Positions 51,648-61,217 are shown, counted from the stretch's first letter. The stretch: 64,000 nt of DNA from Oscillospiraceae bacterium (GCA_034925865.1 JAYFRN010000006.1:74236-138235), one strand, 5' to 3'. Program-made: numbers and translations. Notes: generated by a model not told the origin, from the sequence alone.

Positions 51648-52592
51648 TCAGTTCACTTTTATAATATTAATTGAAGCACTGACTGTGGTATTTATTTTCT
51701 CCGGGTTTGATACGCCATTTGAAAGCTTTATATCTGTGCCGCTTAAATTAACAATCGTTATTTCCGCAGGTACGGATGCTACATTTATAATCGCTTCGCC
51801 TTGAATTTGATATTGTCCGCTTCTGCAATTAAATGAAAGCTGTTGTTTAATTGAATGATTTACTGCTATAGACCATATTTCCTCACAACAAGAAGCCGAA
51901 GATATCAGAAAACGGATTGAATAGCTTCCTATTTCTGTAAGCTTGATAACCGAAGTTCCCGCAGTATACGCTATTGGATCTTCACTTGAGGGAGAATTAA
52001 AAATAACCGCTGCATTATTTAAAACTATTTGTTCGGCAGTTGAATAAATATACGCAAAGGGTGATAAATAACCTATTTCTCCAAGCATGTAAGAATCAGA
52101 TGAATCCTGAGTGCATTGCAAGTTTTCGCTTCGATCATAACCTTTGGAACGAAGTGCGCTTCCGACCTTAGAATACATGAAAGGTCCAGGGTAACTTCTT
52201 AATCTTTGATTGCCCTGTGCGCCGGGCGGTCCTTGCTCTCCACGTGGGCCGGGCGGTCCTTGAATACCCTGTGGACCAGGGGCCCCTTGTTCACCCTGCG
52301 GACCGGGCGGTCCTTGCTCGCCCTGCGGACCGGGCGGCCCCTGTTCACCCTGCGGACCAGGGAATCCTTGTTCGCCCTGCGGGCCAGATGACCCTTGATC
52401 ACCGTGTTGGACATAAGGCGTCGGAATAACTCCTTTTGTGTAAAGAGAATCCTTCATACCCTGTGGGTTAATGGAATTAGAATTATTAGAGCTTTGCCGT
52501 ACGGAAGGAAACATCGGAAAGCCTCTTTGTTTGAAATCCGAATATTTGATGATATTCATTTTATCATAATCATCATTATTATTATGTCTCAT
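51648..52592 (-). CDS. Collagen-like protein, BclA/exosporium type
   Basis: 314 residues: an N-terminal region of 63 residues, 22 uninterrupted Gly-X-Y triplets (about 64-129, mostly GPQGEQGPP), and a C-terminal globular domain of about 180 residues with the strand pattern of BclA-like jelly rolls ([23 protein letters not shown]). Such proteins form the hair-like outer layer of spores. The N-terminal domain would anchor it. An imperfect sigma-K-like box (CATAGACTG) lies upstream. The DNA of the triplets is highly repetitive, so length may vary between strains. Confidence 0.83.
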   Translation of the reverse strand: MRHNNNDDYDKMNIIKYSDFKQRGFPMFPSVRQSSNNSNSINPQGMKDSLYTKGVIPTPYVQHGDQGSSGPQGEQGFPGPQGEQGPPGPQGEQGPPGPQGEQGAPGPQGIQGPPGPRGEQGPPGAQGNQRLRSYPGPFMYSKVGSALRSKGYDRSENLQCTQDSSDSYMLGEIGYLSPFAYIYSTAEQIVLNNAAVIFNSPSSEDPIAYTAGTSVIKLTEIGSYSIRFLISSASCCEEIWSIAVNHSIKQQLSFNCRSGQYQIQGEAIINVASVPAEITIVNLSGTDIKLSNGVSNPEKINTTVSASINIIKVN

Positions 52593-52771
52593 ACCTCACG
52601 CCCTCACCTTTATAGAATTATCTATCACAGTCTATGCCGAACATTGTGTTTGGTGAAATTTTACAATTCCGCTTCAGTGTGAACGATTATGAATCTGCAT
52701 ATGCGCGTTTAAACGCATCTACCATGATATAAAACTTTTTAATTTACATTTATAATATTATCAACTATTAA
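52593..52771. other. Non-coding region upstream of the collagen-like gene
   Basis: No gene is visible. On the minus strand, AC-N16-CATAGACTG at about 52630-52660 partly matches the sigma-K consensus. Confidence 0.35.
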
Positions 52772-52846
52772 CCTTGAATAAAATATAAGAGAAAAGGCTC
52801 CGGTATACGGGCTTTTCTCTCTATAGCATGATTTATGCAATTGTTC
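52772..52846. repeat. Truncated copy of the palindromic repeat
   Basis: Reverse orientation: TAAGAGAAAAGG, loop CTCCGGTATACG, GGCTTTTCTCTCT, then TTTATGCAATTG. The central hairpin is perfect in its core while the left outer arm is lost. Confidence 0.7.
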
Positions 52847-52899
52847 TTCCTTCCGGCGCCACAGCTACTGAATTAATGAAGTCGATTCCAGCATACAGC

Positions 52900-54306
52900 T
52901 TACTCAATCCACATGCCGTGTCCGGGACAGATCATATAATCGCCGTATCTATTAATTATTTCGTTTCTGCATAATGTTGCCTTTTGGGAATCGATGTTCA
53001 CACTTGTCATAAGATACGGAGCAAGCAAATTAAATTCCTGCTGTTCAACCGAAAAGCCCTTTATATTTACGTAATCATCTCCCGTAAAAATCAGCTTATG
53101 TTCCTCGCAGACCAGAATCGTTTCGCCTTTCACATGACCACCGTCGCCTTGATATACATTGAAATTCAAATCACCGAAGGAAAGCTCTCCTATCTTTGAC
53201 AGGATATTATTATCCTTCTTTTGCCCTATTATTTTGATCTTTTTTATATCCGGCGGCTGATAACGTGAAATAATGCGGCTTAACCTGCAATACGGAGCAT
53301 GCATGACATTCTGTTCTCTGAAATTATCTGATTTTTCATTTTCTAGACGGAAATTTTCATAAGTATCTCCGCTTGTATAAATCGATGAAAACATTGATAA
53401 CAAGCCTGTGTGGTCAATATCGCCGTGAGTCAATACTATATCCTTATGCATTTCGTCAAAGCTTGCGAAAAGGCTGTCGAATATGACACTCATTTCCTCA
53501 GCGAAGCACGCAAAGCCGCTGTCTATAAATAAAAGCTCATTGTTATTTTCAAGAATATATGTGTTGCTTCCGCACGGCGGCTCGACCATTATAAGCCGCG
53601 TTTTATCGGTGATATCCTTTTTATGTATATGTGCGTTAAAACGCGCGCCTTTATGCCCGACGATGAACACGGCGAATTTTCTGATGTATTCAAATGTTTT
53701 CTGAGCGCTTTCTTCCTTATCATCAAGCAGTTGCATGATTTTATTGGAATTTATGATGATCTCGTTTGTCTGCTCCTGTGAAAGCGAAAGAATATTGCGC
53801 ATTTCATTCGCGAAGCTTAAATAAAATACCGTGGAATCCAGCGTCTTCTCGGTTACCGTATAATCGATGATATTTACATCGCAGAGCAATGAAAGCTCAT
53901 CGAGCAGACTTTTGATTATATCGGGATTCTCAATGAATAAGCCCATTCTGAAATATTGATACTCAGTGCCGTTTTCCTGAGAATTAATATATGAAATATT
54001 TATAGAATATTTGCTTATTACCTCCAGAATGGGTTTCACCGCACCGGGAACATCATGCAGCTTCAGAGAAATCAGAATCACGGAATTGTTCTTCTGCTCC
54101 TGAAGGTATCCTATTTTGTTAAGCTGCTCGGATATGCTGTCAAGCTGTTCTTCGGTCGCGGAAACATCAATGAAAAGCGTATGAACATCGATCGCTTTGT
54201 TATAGCTTACCCGCACGATATTACCTTTGTTTTCGGCTATGATCTCGCTTGCCTTTAAAAAGGCACCGGCTTTATCGGGCAGCCTTGTTATGAAGGTCTT
54301 TTTCAT
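52900..54306 (-). CDS. ACT-ACT-metallo-beta-lactamase fusion protein
   Basis: 468 residues. Two ACT-like regulatory domains (about 1-75 and 75-150: KKTFITRLPDKAGAFLKASE, then KLHDVPGAVKPILEVISKYS) are followed by a linker and an MBL-fold hydrolase with LTHGDIDHTG (metal ligands), GGHVKGE, FTGDDY and CPGHGMW. ACT domains usually bind amino acids, so the hydrolase may be controlled by one. The substrate is unknown. The chosen ATG at 54306 fits the domain start, although a ribosome site is weak; upstream frames reach 54393. Confidence 0.78.
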   Translation of the reverse strand: MKKTFITRLPDKAGAFLKASEIIAENKGNIVRVSYNKAIDVHTLFIDVSATEEQLDSISEQLNKIGYLQEQKNNSVILISLKLHDVPGAVKPILEVISKYSINISYINSQENGTEYQYFRMGLFIENPDIIKSLLDELSLLCDVNIIDYTVTEKTLDSTVFYLSFANEMRNILSLSQEQTNEIIINSNKIMQLLDDKEESAQKTFEYIRKFAVFIVGHKGARFNAHIHKKDITDKTRLIMVEPPCGSNTYILENNNELLFIDSGFACFAEEMSVIFDSLFASFDEMHKDIVLTHGDIDHTGLLSMFSSIYTSGDTYENFRLENEKSDNFREQNVMHAPYCRLSRIISRYQPPDIKKIKIIGQKKDNNILSKIGELSFGDLNFNVYQGDGGHVKGETILVCEEHKLIFTGDDYVNIKGFSVEQQEFNLLAPYLMTSVNIDSQKATLCRNEIINRYGDYMICPGHGMWIE

Positions 54307-54515
54307 TTTTTTTCTGCCAATCAAATATATTTTTTTTATCGTTTTTATAGACATTAAACGGTTTTTTAATTTTATGACTGCAGTATAGCACATAAATGTA
54401 AAATCCTCAACCTGAAATAATATAATGATTATATAATTTATATATTTTGCCGTTACTCTTGAATTTCATTTTCTGTATTTATCCGGATTCATATATTCAT
54501 TGTCATTGATAAAAA

Positions 54516-54543
54516 ACCTTTTTATGCTTGAAATCATATAATA
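54516..54543 (+). promoter_or_regulatory. Sigma-K-like promoter before the DUF11-type protein
   Basis: AC, a 17-base spacer, then CATATAATA, matching AC-N16/17-CATANNNTA, about 51 bases before the start codon. Identical spacing to the box at 50272. Confidence 0.62.
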
Positions 54544-54593
54544 GAAGCAGTAAAACTAAATTATAGAGCATATTATAATAAAGGAGTATATCT

Positions 54594-55976
54594 ATGGCAA
54601 ATCCAGCTCAGGCATGTGAGTGTTCACCTTATTCTAATATTTGCTGCTGCGGACCTCAATTCGGCATTTCTGTTGTTCAGCCGAAATGCCAAAATCTCCC
54701 CGATGGCAGCGTTGTAAATAATCCCGCGTTCGTCCCCAAGCTGAACAAATCGTTTTGGACGTATAAATTCTTAACAGATTGCGCAAGTACAACAAGAGCA
54801 ATCAGCAATTTCGGTATTCCAATCTGCGAAATTATCACCGCAGAAACAATCCAGGTCAGCGAGAAAATCGACGGATGCGGAATATTTGTATCCATTCCAT
54901 TTACCCTGACAAAAAGCGATCCGAATTTGGGCCCGGCCCCGGCAGGTTTTCAATTTGTAAAAATAGAAACCAATAACCGCTACGAAAAAGGGCTCTGCGT
55001 CGAATACAGAATTGAAATCACAGGTGATTTTCCTACGGCGGAACAACCAATCAAAGTAAAAGCCGGAAACAATGTACTCACCTTTTCTTGCGAAGGCTGT
55101 TTTTTAGTTCCGAAATGCAACCCTTTAGGAAAATTGTCAGTTACAAAAAATTGCAGTCACTCAATAATAAATAATCAGGCAAGTCTGGACTATAATCTCT
55201 CAGTAAGCAATATCGGCAACGCAGCATTGAATAATGTTCAGTTTGAAGATGTTATTTTTATACCGACGCAGCTTGTTATCGGCCAGATCACCGTAAATCC
55301 GGCAACATTAAATGTGGATACCAGTATCTCCGGTGAAATATCGATATCCGGTAATTTGGGAACCATTGAACCCGGCGGGAATATTCCGATAACCTATAAT
55401 ATAAAAATAGCGAATGTTCAAATACCAGGAAGCTATATGATAAACAATACAGTTAATGTGGCGGCTGAAGGCACTCAGGCTTCCGCAAATTGCCATACTA
55501 TAATTAATGTTGTAAAATTAAAAGCCGATAAATGTTGTTCAATAGACGGAAATCAGGCGATATATGCATTATCTGTATCAAGCATAGATCAATCTCCGGA
55601 TGTATTGATAAACCTTTATGACCATATGGATGTTCCGTCGGGAATAACGGTAAGATTCCTTGATTTAAGCGGATGTGAAGGATATTTCTCCGGCAGCGGA
55701 AATCCGATACTAACAAATGTCGATGTTCCCGGACCTGTAGGCTTGGATTTCATATGTAAAAATATTATAGTTCCGGCAGGCGGTGTTTTTTTGAAATATG
55801 GTAGCTATATTCTGGTATCGAGTTCTGTGGTGGGAATAACAACAATTACCAATACGATTGTCAAAGTAGAACCGGTAATCCCAGAAGCTCAGGTATTCCT
55901 CGGTGTCTCCAATATTCCAGTATCGGCAAATATTGACGTTGAGCTTGTTCAGATATGTCAAAGGCCGTGTGTATAA
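54594..55976 (+). CDS. Cys-rich DUF11-type putative spore-surface protein
   Basis: 460 residues without a signal peptide. The N-terminus is Cys-rich (CECSPYSNICCCGPQFG); the central part, from about 180 (KLSVTKNCSHSIINN then LDYNLSVSNIGNAALNNVQFEDV), is a DUF11-type beta domain found in surface and exosporium proteins; another beta-rich part follows to the Cys-containing end QRPCV. AAGGAG precedes the ATG. Together with the collagen-like gene and the Cys-rich protein this suggests a spore-surface or spore-appendage locus. Exact structure is unknown. Confidence 0.7.
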   Translation: MANPAQACECSPYSNICCCGPQFGISVVQPKCQNLPDGSVVNNPAFVPKLNKSFWTYKFLTDCASTTRAISNFGIPICEIITAETIQVSEKIDGCGIFVSIPFTLTKSDPNLGPAPAGFQFVKIETNNRYEKGLCVEYRIEITGDFPTAEQPIKVKAGNNVLTFSCEGCFLVPKCNPLGKLSVTKNCSHSIINNQASLDYNLSVSNIGNAALNNVQFEDVIFIPTQLVIGQITVNPATLNVDTSISGEISISGNLGTIEPGGNIPITYNIKIANVQIPGSYMINNTVNVAAEGTQASANCHTIINVVKLKADKCCSIDGNQAIYALSVSSIDQSPDVLINLYDHMDVPSGITVRFLDLSGCEGYFSGSGNPILTNVDVPGPVGLDFICKNIIVPAGGVFLKYGSYILVSSSVVGITTITNTIVKVEPVIPEAQVFLGVSNIPVSANIDVELVQICQRPCV

Positions 55977-56040
55977 TAGGATTTTGTTTTGTTTTAATAT
56001 TTATATCATGATTGCTTGACCTTGGTTGTTTATATTTTGT

Positions 56041-56078
56041 TAAAAGAACATCCCGCCAATAGGCGGGATGTTCTTTTA
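56041..56078. terminator. Strong 17-bp hairpin terminator
   Basis: TAAAAGAACATCCCGCC and its exact reverse complement pair around a 4-base loop; the stem ends in TTTTA, so it can act in both directions. Confidence 0.85.
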
Positions 56079-56130
56079 CATAATTACATGAAAATAATCG
56101 ATTTATGTAATCCCCTCCCCAAAACAAACC

Positions 56131-56160
56131 GCCCTTGCAAAACAAATGTTTTGCAAGGGC
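56131..56160. terminator. Second hairpin, 13-bp perfect stem
   Basis: GCCCTTGCAAAAC and GTTTTGCAAGGGC pair around AAAT. It could act on minus-strand transcripts, but no T-run follows in either direction. Confidence 0.55.
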
Positions 56161-56582
56161 GAAAAGCACATAATATGTTGTACTTATCTCTTTGAGAATT
56201 TAAAAGTGTTTGTTTCCAAGCATTTTTTGCTTATTTGTGTATCACTTGTATATCGTTCAACTTTCTGTTGAAATTTTAAAGGAATGATAGGTTGATAACT
56301 CACAATGTCAATGATATTACAACTTTTTGTGTTATATAAGTGTCATATCTCACGTTATTCTATTTACATTCTTTTGAACTTTTTAAACTTCTTAAAAACG
56401 ACATAACCTTACCGGTTAGTAACAGGATAGTGACAGTATTTTTCGTATTTCTCCAGAGTGACACTCTGGAGTTTATTGATTTATAAGGGTGTAAATGAAA
56501 AATCTGTGATACTATTTCATATGGTTGTTACTATGTTTGCTTTATTGTTTTTATAAAATCAAAAAATAATGTCGAAATAATG
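56161..56582. other. AT-rich non-coding region before the KAP gene
   Basis: There is no convincing open frame. The segment is markedly more AT-rich than the flanking chromosome. At 56451-56471 the palindrome CTCCAGAGTG, A, CACTCTGGAG could be an operator or attachment-site core. A prophage end may lie here, but no matching copy can be seen in the window. Confidence 0.4.
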
Positions 56583-56610
56583 TTGATTTTTTCTAATAAT
56601 GGGATATAAT
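56583..56610 (+). promoter_or_regulatory. Sigma-A promoter of the KAP gene
   Basis: TTGATT, a 16-base spacer and TATAAT. This leaves an untranslated leader of about 105 bases before the GTG start. Confidence 0.65.
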
Positions 56611-56723
56611 GGTACTTACAATATAAATGATGTTGGGTTAAAATAATCTTATTATAGCAATTAGACGAAGTTTTAAGAAGTAGGTTAGCATAGAAACGAT
56701 GTGAAGTATCAACGGAGGTGGCT

Positions 56724-58940
56724 GTGATTTATTCAGATAAACCAATTAGTACAAATAAAGATGATTATCTAGGCAGGGGTGGTTTTGCAAAATTGCTTGC
56801 GCAATCCCTCTTAGATATGAATAACGGCGACACTTTTTCAATTGGGCTTTTTGGGAAATGGGGTTGCGGAAAAACCTCTCTTGTAAACATGACGCTAAAT
56901 GAAGTTGATGAGCTACAGAAAAACTCTAGAGAGAAAAATAAACTCATTGTAGTTCATTTCGAGCCTTGGAATTTTTCTAATACCGATCAGTTATTATCGC
57001 AATTTTTCATCCATTTATCTAACAAGTTTAGGAGTAATGGTGATAAAAAACTTGCGAAAATTGGAAATGCCCTCGAGAAGTACTCAGATGCATTTGAAGT
57101 GTTTGAAGTAATACCTACTTTCGGAAAATCTCTAGCTTTATTTGGAAAAAAGTGTGTCTCAAAGTTAGGGAAAAAACTAAAAAAAGGCGCTGATGAAAAA
57201 GACATATTAAAGCAGAAGGAATACGTTATAAGCCTTTTAGAAAAACAGTCAAACAAAATTTTGATTGTTATTGACGACATTGACCGATTGAATAACGAAC
57301 AAATCCGTCAAGTTTTTCAACTAATAACGTCTGTCGCCAAATTTCCAAATACAATTTATCTTTTAGTTTTCGATAAAGAAATTGTAGTTAAAGCTTTGGA
57401 AAAAGTACAAGAAGGAAGTGGCGAAGACTACCTGGAGAAAATTATCCAAATGCCTATCCAAATACCTGACATCCAACAACCCAAGCTCAGGGGTGTATTA
57501 TTTAGTCGGATGGATATGCTTATCTCTGAACATAAAGATATATGCTTTCAAGAAGAGCATTGGCAGCGGTTATTTTATTCATGTGTCGAACCGTTCGTAA
57601 AGAGTATTAGAGATATAAACCGCCTTTGTAATTCTGTAAAGTTTAAACTTACGACTTTATTCTCCGAAGTTGATTTTACAGATATGGTTGCTATATCAGC
57701 TCTAGAGATACATTTTCCAGCAGTGTATGAATGGGTTAAAGGAAATAAACCTATTTTAACGGGTGAACAAGATTGGTCAGCCTTTAAAGCAAATCTTAAA
57801 ACTCAAAAAGACTGTTATGAATTTTATCAATCTCAAATAAAGTCGTTACTAGAGGACAGTACAACGAAATATGAAGATACAAATCATGTCGTAGTTATTA
57901 TTACATTTCTATCCCAGATGTTTCCATATTTTGGACAGAAAATTGGTAAGCTTCATGAGACTTACGATTTGAATGTATTAAGAATGAATAATCAAATTGC
58001 GCATCCTGATAAATTTGATAGATATTTTGATCTTGAGTTGGATAACATTTTTCTAAAAAAAGCAGAAGTACTTAATGCAGTAAACACATTTAATCAAGAA
58101 GAATTTATGACTTTCCTTTTAGAACTTGATAAAAAAGAAATTAGCTATGACTTTCTTGAAGAAGTCAATGCAATGCTCCCGAAAATATCAGCAGATAGAG
58201 CCAGAACAATTTCGAGAGCATTGATAGTGACCACAGCCCAGTTGAATACAAATTCACAGAAACGCCTTTTATTTAGAATAAATAACTATGCAGAATTTCT
58301 AGTAATAGATTTGATAGATAGAATTAATTCTACGGAAAGAATTGCATTTATTTCTGATATTATTAATAATGCAGATCTTGCTACATTACAATCGATTGCT
58401 AATATCATCAATAGGATTGAATTAGGATATGGAAGACTAGCGGCCAATGGCAAAGAATATGAATATAAGAAAATTATCTCTTTAGAGGAGTTACTTCAGC
58501 TAGAAATTCTTTTTATAAATAAGGTTAAGGAAATGCTACGGCTGCACAATCTATTTAATATCAGCAATTGGAGAATGATTTATTATTTGCTTGAGAGTTT
58601 CGATTTAGACTATGCCCATGGCTATCTTGCTGATGCCTTAAATAATGATGGTAATATCCTCAGATATTTGGATAACTCTGTAAACGTTTGGTCTGGTGGA
58701 GACACAAGATATGAATTTAATCAGGAATATAAAAAACATCTAACAGAAGAGCGTATTCTGCAAGCAATCAAATCACAGAAAGAATCAGGTGAATTATTTT
58801 TAATGTCAGAAAAAACACAGAACATATGTGGCGCATTTTATTTGAATGCTTTAGGAAAGCAGGATTATAAATGTAATCTTTCTCAAGCTGATGTAGATAA
58901 GTTACTTGCAACATGGAAAAGTGAGAATGAGAAAAGCTAA
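56724..58940 (+). CDS. KAP-family P-loop NTPase
   Basis: 738 residues. Walker A GLFGKWGCGKTSL (about 42-53), FEPWNF after it and Walker B ILIVIDDIDRLN (about 179-190), with a SIRDINRLCN sensor-type segment near 290, define the KAP P-loop NTPases, whose founding member PifA excludes phages. The C-terminal 400 residues are helical and unrecognised. GGAGG at 56714 places the GTG at 56724. The gene is AT-rich with codon use unlike its chromosomal neighbours. It is paired with a small gene downstream, next to prophage lysis genes, so a phage-defence role is likely but unproven. Confidence 0.85.
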   Translation: MIYSDKPISTNKDDYLGRGGFAKLLAQSLLDMNNGDTFSIGLFGKWGCGKTSLVNMTLNEVDELQKNSREKNKLIVVHFEPWNFSNTDQLLSQFFIHLSNKFRSNGDKKLAKIGNALEKYSDAFEVFEVIPTFGKSLALFGKKCVSKLGKKLKKGADEKDILKQKEYVISLLEKQSNKILIVIDDIDRLNNEQIRQVFQLITSVAKFPNTIYLLVFDKEIVVKALEKVQEGSGEDYLEKIIQMPIQIPDIQQPKLRGVLFSRMDMLISEHKDICFQEEHWQRLFYSCVEPFVKSIRDINRLCNSVKFKLTTLFSEVDFTDMVAISALEIHFPAVYEWVKGNKPILTGEQDWSAFKANLKTQKDCYEFYQSQIKSLLEDSTTKYEDTNHVVVIITFLSQMFPYFGQKIGKLHETYDLNVLRMNNQIAHPDKFDRYFDLELDNIFLKKAEVLNAVNTFNQEEFMTFLLELDKKEISYDFLEEVNAMLPKISADRARTISRALIVTTAQLNTNSQKRLLFRINNYAEFLVIDLIDRINSTERIAFISDIINNADLATLQSIANIINRIELGYGRLAANGKEYEYKKIISLEELLQLEILFINKVKEMLRLHNLFNISNWRMIYYLLESFDLDYAHGYLADALNNDGNILRYLDNSVNVWSGGDTRYEFNQEYKKHLTEERILQAIKSQKESGELFLMSEKTQNICGAFYLNALGKQDYKCNLSQADVDKLLATWKSENEKS

Positions 58941-59009
58941 ACGTGATTTGATTTTACTTAAATTTAATCATGTTATACAAATAGTACGTATTAATTAAGG
59001 AGTAAAATT

Positions 59010-59450
59010 ATGATTGATAATGATTTTTATAAAGCTTTACAATTTTCTAAAAATATATTAAGGTTTACGAGTCCGCTTACGTGGTTAGTAGTTGATTCTG
59101 CAGAAATGGTAATCCAAAAGTCTAGTACATTATCAGATAGAGGAAACTTAGATGATATTAAACAAGAGGCTCTTAAACAAGAAATATTGTTAAAAATGGC
59201 AGAATGCCAAGCCAAAGTTGCTCAGGAAGTTGCAATCGCTCGTCGAATTGATACAGCTGAAGAAGTTATTATTGAGGAATATTTTGATACCACAGGAGCA
59301 GGAGACCTAGGCGTTAAACTTGAGGGTGAGAGTTTATCTGCTGGACTTTCCGGATCAGGAAGACGTGTGTCGAAGAAAGTATATACATTTAAGGGATGGC
59401 GTGATGGTGGACTTGAAGTGATTGAAAAATTAACTGATAAAAATGAATGA
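59010..59450 (+). CDS. Small protein encoded with the KAP NTPase
   Basis: 146 residues, preceded by AAGGAG. It has a weakly hydrophobic stretch near residues 20-35 (TSPLTWLVVDSAEMV), a charged helix rich in Lys/Glu and a Gly/Ser-rich C-terminal half (GAGDLGVKLEGES). No family is recognised. It lies 69 bases after the KAP gene and shares its low GC content, so they probably form one cassette. Confidence 0.6.
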   Translation: MIDNDFYKALQFSKNILRFTSPLTWLVVDSAEMVIQKSSTLSDRGNLDDIKQEALKQEILLKMAECQAKVAQEVAIARRIDTAEEVIIEEYFDTTGAGDLGVKLEGESLSAGLSGSGRRVSKKVYTFKGWRDGGLEVIEKLTDKNE

Positions 59451-59493
59451 TGTAATTACTTCCCATTATGTAAAATAGGCAATTATAATATAA

Positions 59494-59526
59494 AAAATCG
59501 GGTAAGCGAAACGCCTACCCGATTTT
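59494..59526. terminator. Bidirectional terminator between KAP cassette and prophage lysis genes
   Basis: AAATCGGGTAAGCG and CGCCTACCCGATTTT pair with one mismatch around AAA; T-rich on one side and A-rich on the other. Confidence 0.82.
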
Positions 59527-59544
59527 GTTATTCATAAATTTATT

Positions 59545-59877
59545 CTATTTAATTTCCACAGCTGCCGGAGAAGGTGCTTTTCCCAAATCCTTGCATAGCT
59601 CAACATAACCCGCTTGAATTGATTCTTTAATTTTTGCTTCGTCGAAATATTTGCCATAACGGTCAACAAGGATGCTGTATACATAATTAAATTTTTGTTT
59701 GCCTTGATTTGTCTCAAAAGTTGTAAGCGCGACTGCGCAAAGAGATTTAGCTGTATCGAAAAGTCGCCGATCTTTAAGCCACGGTACCGCAACCTTTGCG
59801 ACCCAGGTCGATACCAGAGTTACGATAATACCCATAATCGCAAGGATTATTTGTGTAAAATCAATCGTGTAAGTCAT
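59545..59877 (-). CDS. Phage holin, LLH-type
   Basis: 110 residues: one membrane helix near the N-terminus (IILAIMGIIVTLVSTWVAKV) followed by a charged helix and KFNYVYSILVDRYGKYFDEAKIKESIQAGYVEL, the pattern of LLH-family phage holins. It would make membrane pores at lysis. The ATG at 59877 overlaps the end of the upstream membrane gene by 17 bases. Confidence 0.82.
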   Translation of the reverse strand: MTYTIDFTQIILAIMGIIVTLVSTWVAKVAVPWLKDRRLFDTAKSLCAVALTTFETNQGKQKFNYVYSILVDRYGKYFDEAKIKESIQAGYVELCKDLGKAPSPAAVEIK

Positions 59878-60136
59878 TGTTTTGTTCTTCTCCCTTTTCC
59901 TTTTTGGTATTTTTGATATAGTCAGCATATCCTTTCAGATATGGTTCTTTGTTATTGTATTTTCGCTTGTTGCCGTGAAGGTATCCGAGTATGCTAAGCT
60001 CTCCGACGCAAGCTCCAAATACGCACGAAATAAGCGTTGACGGTTCGCTTCCGACAATTATGAATATAATCAGGCATACTATCGTAAACACGGCTAAAAA
60101 CGAGAATATGCTGTATACAACTTTATCGACATTCAT
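59861..60136 (-). CDS. Small prophage membrane protein
   Basis: 91 residues with two membrane helices (about 5-29 and 34-53) and a charged Lys-rich tail. It lies between the endolysin and holin genes, overlapping both by a few bases; it may be a second holin or an anti-holin. No family is named with confidence. Confidence 0.6.
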   Translation of the reverse strand: MNVDKVVYSIFSFLAVFTIVCLIIFIIVGSEPSTLISCVFGACVGELSILGYLHGNKRKYNNKEPYLKGYADYIKNTKKEKGEEQNNDLHD

Positions 60137-60828
60137 ATCTTTTTCAGATACTGGAGCGCGATCCGGCTGAAGAGCTGCAGGATAAGCGCGTTTGCTCCGT
60201 CCTTTGACAGGCTCATTACGTTCATTGTTTTTCCGATGAGTCTCTCCGGAACGCTTTTGCCGTTGATGTACTTTGCACTGGGGAGAATCGTCACATGGTC
60301 ACCAGCTTTGAACTGAGAGCTATTCGCTGCCGATGAAACGCTGTAATCAATCCACGGGCATTTACCCCACCACTTCCACGGACGATCTGCAAGCTGAGTT
60401 TTAACAACACCGTACTGGAAGCCGCGAGCTTCGATTACCTCGCCATTCCCTATGTACACACCGACATGACCAGACATGAATACAAGCGTACCAGGTATTT
60501 CCGGAATTGTGCTGATGTCGCCTTTTTCTGTGCATTTTGTTCGCATACCGTTTGCGGAAACGTCCTGATCTTCGCGGTATTTCGCCGGGCTGTTTGCGTC
60601 TGCGCTCCACAGATAGCCTTTTATAAGCCCGACACAATCGTGTACCTTCTGTCCGATATGCTTTTCCCGTGCCTGAGCTACGCGTGAATCAGACCAGTAC
60701 ACCGGGTATGTTTTCGCGTACCAATCAAGATCGCTTGTGTTTGCAAACTGCCCAAAGGAACCGTACCAATACGGTTTTCCGAGCTGCGCCTTACAATAAT
60801 CAACGAGACCTTTTGCTGTTTTTACCAT
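60133..60828 (-). CDS. Prophage endolysin, NlpC/P60 type
   Basis: 231 residues. HDCVGLIKGYLW carries the likely catalytic Cys, GHVGVYIGNGEVIEA the His and following polar residue, as in NlpC/P60 hydrolases; the C-terminal 60 residues (FKAGDHVTILPSAKYINGK) look like a small wall-binding SH3-like domain. It would cleave host peptidoglycan. GGAGG eight bases upstream sets the ATG at 60828; the longer frame runs to 60855. It overlaps the next gene by four bases. Confidence 0.85.
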   Translation of the reverse strand: MVKTAKGLVDYCKAQLGKPYWYGSFGQFANTSDLDWYAKTYPVYWSDSRVAQAREKHIGQKVHDCVGLIKGYLWSADANSPAKYREDQDVSANGMRTKCTEKGDISTIPEIPGTLVFMSGHVGVYIGNGEVIEARGFQYGVVKTQLADRPWKWWGKCPWIDYSVSSAANSSQFKAGDHVTILPSAKYINGKSVPERLIGKTMNVMSLSKDGANALILQLFSRIALQYLKKI

Positions 60829-60847
60829 GGTTTCAACCTCCGTTTTC

Positions 60848-61195
60848 TTAATCATTTTTATGGTTTTTTACTACGATCTGACCGTGATCGCGTTCAAGAT
60901 GCTCATTAAGCCGGTTATGTTCCATTTTTGCGGATTCATATGCTTGCGCAGCTGTGCCTGATATCGAAACCATCTGCTTACTCATTTCATCACAACGACC
61001 TTCCAGTCGCCTGACATCATCATTTAATCGCGTTTCAATTCGTTCTACGCTGTCTTTGATGTATTCAATATCTTTCGCAAGGCTTCCGGATTCTTTGCCT
61101 TCAGCTTTGCTTGCGGATTGACGACCAATAAAAAATGTAAATACAGATAAAACAAAAGCGCAGATCGTTATGATCGCGCTTATTTCTGGTGTCAT
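60848..61195 (-). CDS. Prophage membrane/coiled-coil protein
   Basis: 115 residues: an N-terminal membrane helix (about 5-25) and a long coiled coil (IEYIKDSVERIETRLNDDVR...). It resembles small XhlA-type or DUF-type proteins encoded beside phage lysis genes. Its role is unknown. Confidence 0.62.
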   Translation of the reverse strand: MTPEISAIITICAFVLSVFTFFIGRQSASKAEGKESGSLAKDIEYIKDSVERIETRLNDDVRRLEGRCDEMSKQMVSISGTAAQAYESAKMEHNRLNEHLERDHGQIVVKNHKND

Positions 61196-61217
61196 ATAAA
61201 AGTGCTCTCCTTTCCAG

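Noticed and set aside
52199..52429. Several long open frames on both strands over the collagen repeat
   Set aside because: They are shadows of the Gly-X-Y triplet DNA, which is open in several frames because of its composition.
59532..59792. An alternative minus-strand frame overlapping the holin gene
   Set aside because: The other frame encodes a clear LLH-type holin with a membrane helix; this frame is its shadow.
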